From positions 1-51,721 of the forward strand of contig VMTC01000053.1 of assembly GCA_013791765.1 (NCBI GenBank): a DNA stretch of 51,721 bases, in the 5' to 3' direction. This DNA is from Rhodoferax sp. Lineage in GTDB: Bacteria > Pseudomonadota > Gammaproteobacteria > Burkholderiales > Burkholderiaceae_C. Below the pieces are notes generated by a model. That model saw only the letters and a list, made by a program, of their open reading frames with translations. It had not been told where the DNA came from and ran no database searches. Below, piece by piece: positions 9,687-16,770 of this stretch. The first letter of the stretch is position 1. Each line of letters opens with the position of its first letter. The position numbers were made by a program, and so were the translations under genes.

Positions 9687-9733
9687 AGCGTTATAGCTAT
9701 ATTCCATGCGGTCCAGCGCCATTTTCTATTTGA
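9687..9733 (+). repeat. Possible degenerate copy of the AGCNN-N18-GGGCTA repeat
   Basis: AGCGT at 9687-9691 is followed after exactly 18 bases by GGTCCA (9710-9715), then GCGCCATTTTCTATTTGA. Spacing and the trailing ATTTGA agree with the better copies, but the core is changed at two positions. It lies just upstream of the ABC ATPase gene. Confidence 0.35.
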
Positions 9734-9744
9734 AAATTAGCGCC

Positions 9745-10143
9745 TTAGCGCGGCTGGCTGTGGGTGCGAATCCAATTGGCAAAGGCGGATTCTTCAAGTT
9801 CGCCTGCGGCAACTGACAACATCGTCAAAACGCAATCGGCGTCTGTTGCGCTCAGGTCGTAGCCATTGAGCGCCAAAAACAACTCCAGCGCCACAAAGCC
9901 CGTGCGCTTGTTGCCATCGATAAATGGATGGTTGGGTGAGATACCGTAACCGTAGCTGGCGGCCAGGTCGGCCGCATCGGGTGAACCATAGTGGGCGAGT
10001 TGTTGCGGCCGGGCGAGGGCAGACTCAAGTAAATTGGGGTCTCGCAGGCCAGCGCCACCCCCGTGTTCTGCCAGCTGTTCGTCGTGAACAGCATGAATCA
10101 AGGCACTTTCAATCCACACCCAGTTTTGACGCTGTGCGCTCAT
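9745..10143 (-). CDS. doc: Doc-type (death-on-curing, Fic fold) toxin
   Basis: Toxin of a type II toxin-antitoxin pair, 132 residues. The Doc/Fic motif HPFIDGNKRTG spans residues 72-82, with the histidine, acidic residue, GN and arginine all present, so the active site looks intact. In characterised Doc proteins this fold phosphorylates EF-Tu; that this homologue does so is inference. Length is close to phage P1 Doc (126). Its start overlaps the antitoxin stop by four bases (ATGA at 10140-10143), so the antitoxin is made first, the usual order. Confidence 0.88.
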   Translation of the reverse strand: MSAQRQNWVWIESALIHAVHDEQLAEHGGGAGLRDPNLLESALARPQQLAHYGSPDAADLAASYGYGISPNHPFIDGNKRTGFVALELFLALNGYDLSATDADCVLTMLSVAAGELEESAFANWIRTHSQPR

Positions 10144-10364
10144 TTGGCCAACTCATGCAAGACCGCGCGACGTTTTTTCATAATGCTTCGCGCCTGCATC
10201 ATTTGCTCATCAAAAGTGGGGTCGTAGGGCGAAATGGTGAAACCATTGGCTGTGTCTGTCATAAAAACAGCGTCGCCCTTTTCAAGATGCAAGCGCGCCA
10301 ACACCTCTTTGGGCAAAATCACGCCCACCGAATTGCCAATTTGTGAAAGTTTAAGTGTGGTCAT
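10140..10364 (-). CDS. AbrB/MazE/SpoVT-family antitoxin
   Basis: Antitoxin of 74 residues with an N-terminal swapped-hairpin DNA-binding fold: LKLSQIGNSVGVILPKEVL is the typical AbrB/MazE strand-helix block, followed by LEKGDAVFM. The basic C-terminal tail (IMKKRRAVLHELAK) would bind the toxin. It precedes doc with ATGA overlap. The classical partner of Doc is Phd, which has a different fold, so this is the AbrB-type variant of the module. A perfect palindrome 18-31 bases upstream of its start is the probable autoregulatory operator. Confidence 0.85.
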   Translation of the reverse strand: MTTLKLSQIGNSVGVILPKEVLARLHLEKGDAVFMTDTANGFTISPYDPTFDEQMMQARSIMKKRRAVLHELAK

Positions 10365-10381
10365 GATCAGCCTTTGAAGTT

Positions 10382-10395
10382 ATAACATTTGTTAT
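10382..10395. promoter_or_regulatory. Palindromic operator of the doc/antitoxin operon
   Basis: Perfect inverted repeat ATAACA-TT-TGTTAT, with a further GTTAT directly after it (10396-10400). It lies 18-31 bases upstream of the antitoxin ATG, where promoter -10 elements and transcription start would be. AbrB/MazE antitoxins bind such AT-rich palindromes to repress their own operon; binding here is inferred. Confidence 0.65.
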
Positions 10396-10466
10396 GTTAT
10401 CAGTTTTTGCCTACCACAGCCACAACGGGCCGGGCCGCGCCAAGATGGGTTCGGGCGGCTCTGGCG

Positions 10467-10955
10467 TCAATCCTGCGGGTCGATCTTTTCCTGCACTGCG
10501 CTGAGCACGCCTTCGCACCCGTTCTCGATCACATCGAGCACCTGCTCAAAATCGTTCGGCTGGCCGTAAAAGGGATCAGGCACATCCTGGCTGACTGGCT
10601 CGCTGCAATACTGCGTGAAGTAGTGCAGCTTGTGCGCAAACCTGGGCGGGCAGCTCAGTCGCAAGGTCAGCAGGTTGCTCTCCTCCATCGCCAGAATCAG
10701 GTCAAAGCGCTCGAAGTCCTCGGGCTGCAACAGCTTGGCCGTGAGGCTGGAGAGGTCGTAGCCCCGGCGCATCGCGTGTTTTTGGGCATGAAAATCGACC
10801 GGCTCGCCCGCGTTGAAGTCATGGGTGGCCGCCGACGCCACCAACAGCCGATCGCCCAAGCCCTGCTCAATCGCCTTCCGGCGCAAGACTTCTTCAGCCG
10901 TGGGGCTGCGGCACAGGTTGTCGGTGCAGACAATGAGTATTGAATAGGGATTCAT
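10467..10955 (-). CDS. Low-molecular-weight protein-tyrosine phosphatase
   Basis: Cytoplasmic phosphatase of 162 residues. The P-loop CTDNLCRS (Cys10 to Ser17) matches C-X5-R-S, and the general-acid loop is VPDPFYG near the C-terminal third. Both are diagnostic of the LMW-PTP family, which includes the Wzb-type partners of tyrosine autokinases. No kinase or polysaccharide gene is adjacent, so the substrate cannot be inferred. It is transcribed away from the RNase gene across a 122-bp divergent promoter region that holds an inverted repeat GGGTGATG (10973-10980) / CATCACCC (11005-11012) of unknown role. Confidence 0.9.
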   Translation of the reverse strand: MNPYSILIVCTDNLCRSPTAEEVLRRKAIEQGLGDRLLVASAATHDFNAGEPVDFHAQKHAMRRGYDLSSLTAKLLQPEDFERFDLILAMEESNLLTLRLSCPPRFAHKLHYFTQYCSEPVSQDVPDPFYGQPNDFEQVLDVIENGCEGVLSAVQEKIDPQD

Positions 10956-11077
10956 AGGGCAAGGCGGCTAATGGGTGATGGTGGTCACGATTGTCCAGCA
11001 GAATCATCACCCTGCCCTGGCGGGGACGGATGGACCAGCGGCGAGAGCATTCCCAATTTGCTGTAACAATCGCGCCC

Positions 11078-13192
11078 ATGTTTTTACTCTTTGAAGAAGC
11101 CGGAAAATTTATGGCCGGTCGGGTGCTGTCTGAGGCAGAGTCCTCGGCTCAGGTGGAATTGGACAGCGGCAAGCGGGTCAAGGTCAAAGTCGCCAACTTC
11201 TTGATCAAATTCGAGAAGCCCACGCCAGCGCAGTTTGTGCTGGAGGCACAGGCGCTGAGCCAGACGATCGAGCTGGAGATGGCCTGGGAGTTCGCGCCCG
11301 AGGAAGAGTTCGGTTTTGCCGACCTTGCGCGCGACTATTTTTCACTGCACGCTAGCCTAGGCGAACAAGCCGGGATGCTGGTGCGCCTGTTCGAGGCACC
11401 GCATTACTTTCGCCGCGCCGGCAAGGGGCGCTTTCGCAAGGCCCCGGCCGACATCATCGCGCTGGCGCTGGCCGCGATCGAGAAAAAGAAGCTGATCGCG
11501 CAGCTGACCGAGCAGTGGGTGGCCGAGCTGAGCCAGGGCACTTGCCCGCAGGCGATACGCGACCAACTCTACAAAATCCTGTTCAAACCCGACAAGAACG
11601 CGCCCGAGTACAAGGCCGTGGTCGAAGCCTCGCGCGCCACCCATCTGGGTCCATTGGAGCTCTTGATCAAAGCCGGTGCCATTGATTCGCCCTACCAGTT
11701 CCACTGGAAGCGCTTCCTGCTGGAGAACTTCCCCAAGGGCACGGGCTTTGCCAAGATTGACGCCCCGCTGATCAAGGACGAGTTGCCGCTCTCTACAGCG
11801 CGCGCGTTCTCGATCGATGACTCGGCCACCACCGAGATTGACGATGCGCTCTCGGTGCAGGGCCTGGGCAGCGGCACCGTGCGCCTGGGCATCCACATTG
11901 CGGCGCCGGGCCTGGCGTTCCAGCCCGGCAGCCCAATCGACCAGCTGGGCCGCAACCGCCTGTCCACCGTCTACATGCCGGGCTACAAGATCACCATGCT
12001 GCCCGACGAGGTGGTGCAAAACTACACCTTGACCGAAGGGCGCGACTGCCCGGCTGTGTCGCTCTATGTCACGCTCGATGAAGCCACGCTGGAGATCAAG
12101 AGCACCGAGACGCTGCTGGAGCGCGTGCACATTGGCGCCAACCTGCGCCATGACCAGCTGGACGCGATCGTCACCAACGAGTGGCTGGAAAAGCCGGATT
12201 TTTTACACGAAATCGACCCGCAGCCCCTGCAGAATAAGCGTGAGCAGCTCTCATTTTTATACCGTCTGGCGAAGGATCTGAAAGCCAAGCGTGAAGTGGT
12301 GCGCGGCAAGCCCGAGAACTTCAATCGGCCCGACTACAACTTCAAACTCGTGGGTAATGACGGGGCCGAGCCGCAGGGTTCTGAAGAGGTGCAGATCAGC
12401 ACCCGCCAACGCGGCGCGCCCCTGGACCTGATCGTCTCCGAGGCCATGATTCTGGCCAACAGCACCTGGGGCAGCTGGATGGCTGAGCTGGGCGTGCCCG
12501 GCATCTACCGCAGCCAGGCCTCGATGCTGCCGGGCGTGAAGGTGCGCATGGGCACGCGCGCCCTGCCGCACGCCGGCCTGGGTGTGAAAAGCTATGCCTG
12601 GAGCAGCTCGCCGCTGCGCCGCTACACCGACCTGGTGAACCAGTGGCAGATCATTGCCTGCGCGCGACACGGCAAGACCGCCGCCCTGGCAGCGCCGTTC
12701 AAGCCCAAAGACGCCGAGCTGTTTTCGATCATCTCCAGTTTTGACGCCGCCTACTTTGCCTACAACGACTACCAGCGCGCGATTGAACGCTTCTGGACGC
12801 TCAAGTATGTGCAGCAGCAAGGCATCACCGAGATTGAAGCCACGCTGTTCAAGGACAACCTGGTGCGCGCCGACGAGCTGCCGCTGGTGCTGCCGGTGAT
12901 GGGCGCGCAAGGCTTGCCACGGGGCGCACGCGTACGCGTCAGGCTGGGCGATATTGACGAGGTGTCGCTGGACATTCATGGCACGGTGATCGAGCGGCTC
13001 GATGTGGCGCTTGAGGCCGGCGCAGAGCCTGCCGAAGTGGGTGACGACGAAGACGATGACAGTCTGGTGGCCGGCCCGATTGCGATTGCCGTTGACATGA
13101 GCGAGCCCGGCGCCGACAACGTTGAAAATGCCGGGGATGCCGCAAGCGCGGCGCCCGCCACAACGCCCCCCGCCGACCAACCTGCCGATTAA
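11078..13192 (+). CDS. RNase II/RNase R-family 3'-5' exoribonuclease (RNB domain)
   Basis: Single-strand-specific 3'-5' exoribonuclease for mRNA turnover, 704 residues from the ATG at 11078; the frame is open further upstream, but the MFLLFEEAGKFMAGRV start is the natural N-terminus. The RNB catalytic block FSIDDSATTEIDDALSV (near residue 247) carries the acidic metal-binding cluster. LDRLP-type and LDLIVSEAMILAN segments follow, with the SPLRRYTDLVNQWQ signature near residue 512. A C-terminal S1-like part ends in an acidic low-complexity tail. It is shorter than E. coli RNase R (about 810) and closer to RNase II. The TonB-like gene overlaps its 3' end. Confidence 0.9.
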   Translation: MFLLFEEAGKFMAGRVLSEAESSAQVELDSGKRVKVKVANFLIKFEKPTPAQFVLEAQALSQTIELEMAWEFAPEEEFGFADLARDYFSLHASLGEQAGMLVRLFEAPHYFRRAGKGRFRKAPADIIALALAAIEKKKLIAQLTEQWVAELSQGTCPQAIRDQLYKILFKPDKNAPEYKAVVEASRATHLGPLELLIKAGAIDSPYQFHWKRFLLENFPKGTGFAKIDAPLIKDELPLSTARAFSIDDSATTEIDDALSVQGLGSGTVRLGIHIAAPGLAFQPGSPIDQLGRNRLSTVYMPGYKITMLPDEVVQNYTLTEGRDCPAVSLYVTLDEATLEIKSTETLLERVHIGANLRHDQLDAIVTNEWLEKPDFLHEIDPQPLQNKREQLSFLYRLAKDLKAKREVVRGKPENFNRPDYNFKLVGNDGAEPQGSEEVQISTRQRGAPLDLIVSEAMILANSTWGSWMAELGVPGIYRSQASMLPGVKVRMGTRALPHAGLGVKSYAWSSSPLRRYTDLVNQWQIIACARHGKTAALAAPFKPKDAELFSIISSFDAAYFAYNDYQRAIERFWTLKYVQQQGITEIEATLFKDNLVRADELPLVLPVMGAQGLPRGARVRVRLGDIDEVSLDIHGTVIERLDVALEAGAEPAEVGDDEDDDSLVAGPIAIAVDMSEPGADNVENAGDAASAAPATTPPADQPAD

Positions 13193-14057
13193 CCTGCCCG
13201 TGAAGCTGCCGTCCTTCAGTCCGCTGCAGTGGGCGCTCGGCGCCTCGATTGCCGTGCACGCCGCGCTCTTGACGGTGCGCTTCGTCGACCCAGAGACCTT
13301 TAACCGCGTGTTTGAGGACACGCCGCTCGAAGTGATTCTGGTCAATGCCCACACCGAGGAACGTCCCGACAAGGCCCGCGCCATTGCCCAAGCCAACATG
13401 GCTGGCGGCGGCGACGCCGAGCGCGGCCGCGCCACCAGTCCGCTCCCGCCCGCGCTCATCTCCGAGGTGGGCGACGACACCCAAGACCAGGCGCAGCGCC
13501 AGCTGCAGAATATGCAGGAGCAGCAGACGCTGCTTTTGGCCCAGGTCAAAAGCCTGCTGGCCGCCCTGCCCCCGGTCGATCCGCGTCAGTCCAGCACCTC
13601 ACCCGAACACGCTGAGCGCGAACAGAAACGCCGCCAGCTGATCAAGCTGCTGGCCGAGATTGAGCGACGCATCAACTTGGAAAATGCCCGCCCCAAGAAG
13701 CGCTACATCAGCCCGGCCACGCGCGAGGCGGTCTACGCCATCTATTACGACCACCTGCGCCGCGCCATTGAAGACAAGGGCACGCAGAACTTTCCCGAAC
13801 TGGCGGGAAAGAAGCTGTATGGCGAACTGGTGATGTCGGTCACGGTCAATTTTGACGGGAAGATTCTGGCCACGCGAATCGAACAAAGCTCGGGCAACCG
13901 AACGCTGGACCGACGCGCCCAAGCCATCACCCAAAGCGCGGCGCCCTTTGGACTCTTTAATCAGGCGATGCGCCAGCGGGCCGACCAGATCGTGGTGATC
14001 TCAGCCTTCAAGTTCACGCGCGATGAAACGCTGGAAACCCAGCTCCGGTCCAAGTAA
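13128..14057 (+). CDS. TonB-like energy transducer / TonB C-terminal domain protein
   Basis: Inner-membrane-anchored periplasmic protein, about 309 residues. The ATG at 13128 (a TTG two codons earlier and an ATG at 13137 are alternatives) lies inside the 3' end of the RNase gene, in another frame. A proline-rich start is followed by one membrane helix (WALGASIAVHAALLTVRF). A Gln/Arg-rich coiled-coil linker and a C-terminal TonB-like domain (GELVMSVTVNFDGKILATRIEQSSG) follow. No ExbB/ExbD or receptor is nearby. The overlap with the RNase gene and close spacing to aroE (21 bp) suggest one transcript. Confidence 0.8.
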   Translation: MPGMPQARRPPQRPPPTNLPINLPVKLPSFSPLQWALGASIAVHAALLTVRFVDPETFNRVFEDTPLEVILVNAHTEERPDKARAIAQANMAGGGDAERGRATSPLPPALISEVGDDTQDQAQRQLQNMQEQQTLLLAQVKSLLAALPPVDPRQSSTSPEHAEREQKRRQLIKLLAEIERRINLENARPKKRYISPATREAVYAIYYDHLRRAIEDKGTQNFPELAGKKLYGELVMSVTVNFDGKILATRIEQSSGNRTLDRRAQAITQSAAPFGLFNQAMRQRADQIVVISAFKFTRDETLETQLRSK

Positions 14058-14078
14058 CAACCCACACAAGCTGCCACG

Positions 14079-14915
14079 ATGTCACCCGATCTCTATTGCG
14101 TCATGGGCAACCCTGTGGCCCACAGCCGCTCGCCCTGGATTCATGCCCGCTTTGCCGAGCTCACTGGCCAGCGCCTGCATTACGTCAAACGCCAGATTGA
14201 ACTGGGCGGCTTTGCGCAGGCGCTGCACGCCTTTGCCCAAGAGGGCGGCCTCGGCTGCAACGTGACCGTGCCCTTCAAGTTTGAAGCCGCTGCGCTGGCG
14301 ACCCAGACCAGTGAACGCGCTCTATTGGCGCAGGCGGCCAATACCTTGAGCTTCAAAGAGGGTGAAATCCTGGCCGACAACACCGATGGCGTGGGGCTGG
14401 TTGACGACATTGAGCAGGGCGCCGGGCTGGACCTGCAGGGCCGCCGTTTGCTCCTGATCGGCGCCGGCGGCGCAGCGGCGGGCGTGCTCGGGCCTTTGAT
14501 CCTGGCGCACCCGGCCAGCGTCACCGTGGCGAACCGCACGCTGGACAAAGCCGACTCGCTGGTCCAATGCCATGCAGCGCTGGCAATGCTACACAATACA
14601 GAGCTGCTCGCGCACGACCTCCAAGGGCTAAAGGGCACATTTGATGTGGTAATCAACGCCAGCAGCAGCAGCCTGGGTGGCGCAGCAGTACCGGTGCCGG
14701 GCAGCACGCTCAAAGCTGGCGCCCTGGCCTACGACATGATGTACGGCCCCGCCGCGCAAGGCTTTTTAACCTGGGCGCATGAGCACGGAGCCTTGCCGCG
14801 TGACGGCCTGGGCATGCTGGTCAGCCAGGCGGCCGAGGCCTTCCTGATCTGGCGCGGCGTGCGGCCACCGGCCCAGAAGGTGCTGGCCGAGTTGCGCGCC
14901 GTGATGGCCCAGTGA
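14079..14915 (+). CDS. aroE: Shikimate dehydrogenase
   Basis: Reduces 3-dehydroshikimate to shikimate with NADPH in aromatic amino acid synthesis; 278 residues, the usual length. The substrate site shows NPVAHSRSPWIH and NVTVPFK (with the catalytic lysine), the second acidic residue sits in NTDGVGLVDD, and the nucleotide loop is GAGGAAAGV. Residues encoded at 14602-14646 (ELLAHDLQGLKGTFDVV) coincide with a copy of the short AGCNN-N18-GGGCTA repeat, yet the protein shows no extra length. In many Burkholderiales mtgA follows aroE; here a repeat element and lpxC follow instead, and mtgA lies inverted 3.3 kb away. Confidence 0.95.
   Translation: MSPDLYCVMGNPVAHSRSPWIHARFAELTGQRLHYVKRQIELGGFAQALHAFAQEGGLGCNVTVPFKFEAAALATQTSERALLAQAANTLSFKEGEILADNTDGVGLVDDIEQGAGLDLQGRRLLLIGAGGAAAGVLGPLILAHPASVTVANRTLDKADSLVQCHAALAMLHNTELLAHDLQGLKGTFDVVINASSSSLGGAAVPVPGSTLKAGALAYDMMYGPAAQGFLTWAHEHGALPRDGLGMLVSQAAEAFLIWRGVRPPAQKVLAELRAVMAQ
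14602..14646 (+). repeat. Short AGCNN-N18-GGGCTA repeat inside aroE
   Basis: AGCTG at 14602-14606, an 18-base spacer, GGGCTA at 14625-14630, then AAGGGCACATTTGATG. It reads in frame with aroE as part of ELLAHDLQGLKGTFD. The flank and spacer match the murC/ddl copy closely (CAGAGCTG and GCGCA at the same offsets). Confidence 0.7.
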
Positions 14916-14950
14916 TCGCTTGTGACTGCTCGGTCGGCTGCGGGTCAGGT

Positions 14951-14978
14951 TTGATGGTTGATGGTTGATGGTTGATTG
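14951..14978 (+). repeat. Short tandem repeat, four 7-bp units
   Basis: Three exact TTGATGG units and a fourth TTGATTG lie between the aroE stop and element R1. Such a tract can vary by slippage; it marks the left side of the segment that may have been inverted. Confidence 0.75.
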
Positions 14979-15011
14979 TTCAGGATTGAGGCTGCGGCGG
15001 AGACGGTGTTT

Positions 15012-15478
15012 TTCTGGGATTTTTCCCCCACTCACTCCCCCAACCCCTCTCTCGCCCCGCCGGGCGAAAGAGGGGGGCTTCATGTGGCCGCGTGTTCTAA
15101 GGCGGGAACTCTGCGCTTGACTGTTCGCTGGCCTCAAAGTGCAGGCAACCCAGCGACCGGTCGCCGTAGCCAAATTCGCGTCGCAACAGTTGGCCTGCCC
15201 TGGATTTCTCGGGCAGCCGCGCACAAGGCGGCCACTCAGATCAAGCGCTGCCGCAACGCCAAGCGGCCTCAAGCCGCTTGCAGCCCATTGAAAGGAGCCT
15301 CAATCAGCTCCCCACGCAGTTTGATGGCAACGCGCCCGTGTGCGCCTTTTTCCCACCTTTAAAAACGCGGCCACATGTGGCTGTTTGCTCCCCTTTCCGC
15401 CCCGGCGGGGGTGGAGAGGGGTTGGGGGAGAGGGGGGGAATACAACGCATAAGAAACAAGAACGCCACAGATAACCGC
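15012..15478 (+). repeat. Element R1: 470-bp intergenic repeat with inverted hairpin arms, opposite orientation
   Basis: Copy of the R element in the 671-bp gap between aroE and lpxC, oriented opposite to R2-R4 in the window but still in the sense of the following gene. The left arm (15025-15077) contains a long hairpin around CCCCGCCGGGC. The right arm (15388-15438) contains one around CCCCGGCGGGGG. The outer sequences CCCCCAACCCCTCTC and GAGAGGGGTTGGGGG are inverted copies. The interior matches R2-R4 over about 300 bp (e.g. CAAAGTGCAGG, TTTGATGGCAACGCGCCCG). Relative to R4 it has lost one base near 15175, so the reading frame open in the other copies is broken here. No separate gene was found in this gap; the lpxC promoter must lie in or after the element. 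Confidence 0.85.
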
Positions 15479-15586
15479 TTTGGAAGTTCAGCCATCAAAC
15501 GGCGCCGTTTGACCGCTAAGCCTTGCTGCTCAATCCCCATCTCCCCAAGAAGTTGAGCCGTGCCAATGCCTTGATAAAATCAGGGC

Positions 15587-16510
15587 GTGCTGCAACAAAG
15601 AACGATCAAATCCCTGACCCGCGCCATTGGCGTGGGCATGCACAGTGGCCAGCGGGTCGAAATTGTGCTGCGTCCCGCGCCGCCCGACACCGGCATCGTG
15701 TTCCGCCGCGTCGACCTGCCCCAAGTGGTGGAGATTCCGGTCTCGGCCACGTCCGTGTCGGACACCACCATGGCGTCGACCATCGCCAATGGCAACGTCA
15801 AGGTACACACGGTAGAGCACCTGCTGTCGGCCTGCGCCGGCCTCTGCGTGGACAACCTGTATGTCGACATCACAGCCGAAGAAGTGCCGATTCTGGACGG
15901 CTCGGCCGCCTCCTTCGTGTTTCTGCTGCAGAGCGCCGGCATTGTCAAACAGAACGCGCCCCGGCGCTTCGTGCGGGTGACCCAGACGGTGGAGGTGCGC
16001 GAAGGCAGCGGCGCCACTGAAAAATGGGCCCGCCTGGCGCCCTACCACGGCTACCAGCTCAGTTTCGAAATCGATTTTGCCCACCCCGCCGTGGACGCCA
16101 CCGGCCAGCGCGTGCTGTTTGACATGAGCAGCGGCTCCTACGCCAAAGACATTGCCCGTGCCCGCACCTTTGGCTTCACCAAAGACGTTGAGATGATGCG
16201 CGCCAAGGGTCTGGCGCTGGGCGGCGGGCTGGACAACGCAATCGTGATGGACGACTACAAGATCCTCAATGCCGAGGGCTTGCGCTACGACGACGAGTTC
16301 GTCAAGCACAAAATTCTGGACGCCATGGGTGACCTGTATCTGCTGGGCAAGCCCCTGCTGGCGAGCTACAGCGCGCGTCGCTCGGGCCACGCGCTGAACA
16401 ACCTGCTGCTGCGCGAACTGCTCAAACGCACCGACGCCTGGGAAGAGCTCACTTTTGAAGATGCCGAGCGAGCGCCGCAGGGCTTTGCGCAACTGGCACC
16501 GGCCTGGTAA
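15587..16510 (+). CDS. lpxC: UDP-3-O-acyl-N-acetylglucosamine deacetylase
   Basis: Committed step of lipid A synthesis: zinc-dependent deacetylation of UDP-3-O-acyl-GlcNAc. It is 307 residues from a GTG start giving MLQQRTIKS, the normal N-terminus of the family; no better start exists. Zinc and catalytic motifs are visible: [19 protein letters not shown], and the late [13 protein letters not shown] with its second histidine and aspartate. In most proteobacteria lpxC lies directly downstream of ftsZ. Here it is on the opposite strand 3.5 kb from ftsZ, with R1 just upstream, which suggests an inversion. A small membrane protein gene follows 17 bp later. Confidence 0.95.
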   Translation: MLQQRTIKSLTRAIGVGMHSGQRVEIVLRPAPPDTGIVFRRVDLPQVVEIPVSATSVSDTTMASTIANGNVKVHTVEHLLSACAGLCVDNLYVDITAEEVPILDGSAASFVFLLQSAGIVKQNAPRRFVRVTQTVEVREGSGATEKWARLAPYHGYQLSFEIDFAHPAVDATGQRVLFDMSSGSYAKDIARARTFGFTKDVEMMRAKGLALGGGLDNAIVMDDYKILNAEGLRYDDEFVKHKILDAMGDLYLLGKPLLASYSARRSGHALNNLLLRELLKRTDAWEELTFEDAERAPQGFAQLAPAW

Positions 16511-16527
16511 CGGCAGCGGCTCCCACC

Positions 16528-16704
16528 ATGGTATTGGCCCGCACGCTCATCTTCTTGCTGCTGCTGGGCGCCATCGTGTCCTTTGCTTTTTTTGCTTTCA
16601 CCGGTGAGCAACGCTTCAAACGCTACGGCTTGCTCATATTGAAATGGGTGTTGATCAGCGGCTTTGCCTTTTTTGCCGTCTTGATCGTGCAGCGGCTGGG
16701 CTGA
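16528..16704 (+). CDS. Small two-helix membrane protein downstream of lpxC
   Basis: Predicted protein of 58 residues starting MVLARTLIFLLLLG and ending VLIVQRLG. Two hydrophobic segments (about residues 4-24 and 36-54) flank a short basic loop with EQRFKRYG. It follows lpxC by 17 bp in the same direction and is followed by a hairpin, so it is probably the last gene of the lpxC transcript. I do not recognise a characterised family; function unknown. Confidence 0.65.
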   Translation: MVLARTLIFLLLLGAIVSFAFFAFTGEQRFKRYGLLILKWVLISGFAFFAVLIVQRLG

Positions 16705-16711
16705 GCCGTGG

Positions 16712-16731
16712 CTGTCAGGCCGACCTGACAG
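16712..16731. terminator. Hairpin between convergent lpxC-side and rquA transcripts
   Basis: A perfect 8-bp stem CTGTCAGG / CCTGACAG with a CCGA loop sits between convergent genes. There is no T-run on either side, so it may be a stabilising or Rho-assisted 3' end rather than a classical intrinsic terminator. Confidence 0.45.
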
Positions 16732-16770
16732 GGCGACGGCGGGCAACAGCCCACCCGCGCCCACAGCGTT

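Noticed and set aside
15044-15075. R-element hairpins considered as intrinsic terminators
   Set aside because: The stems are strong but are followed by G- or C-rich sequence and no T-run; placing terminators inside murE-murF and murG-murC would cut off essential downstream genes. They are kept as structural arms only.
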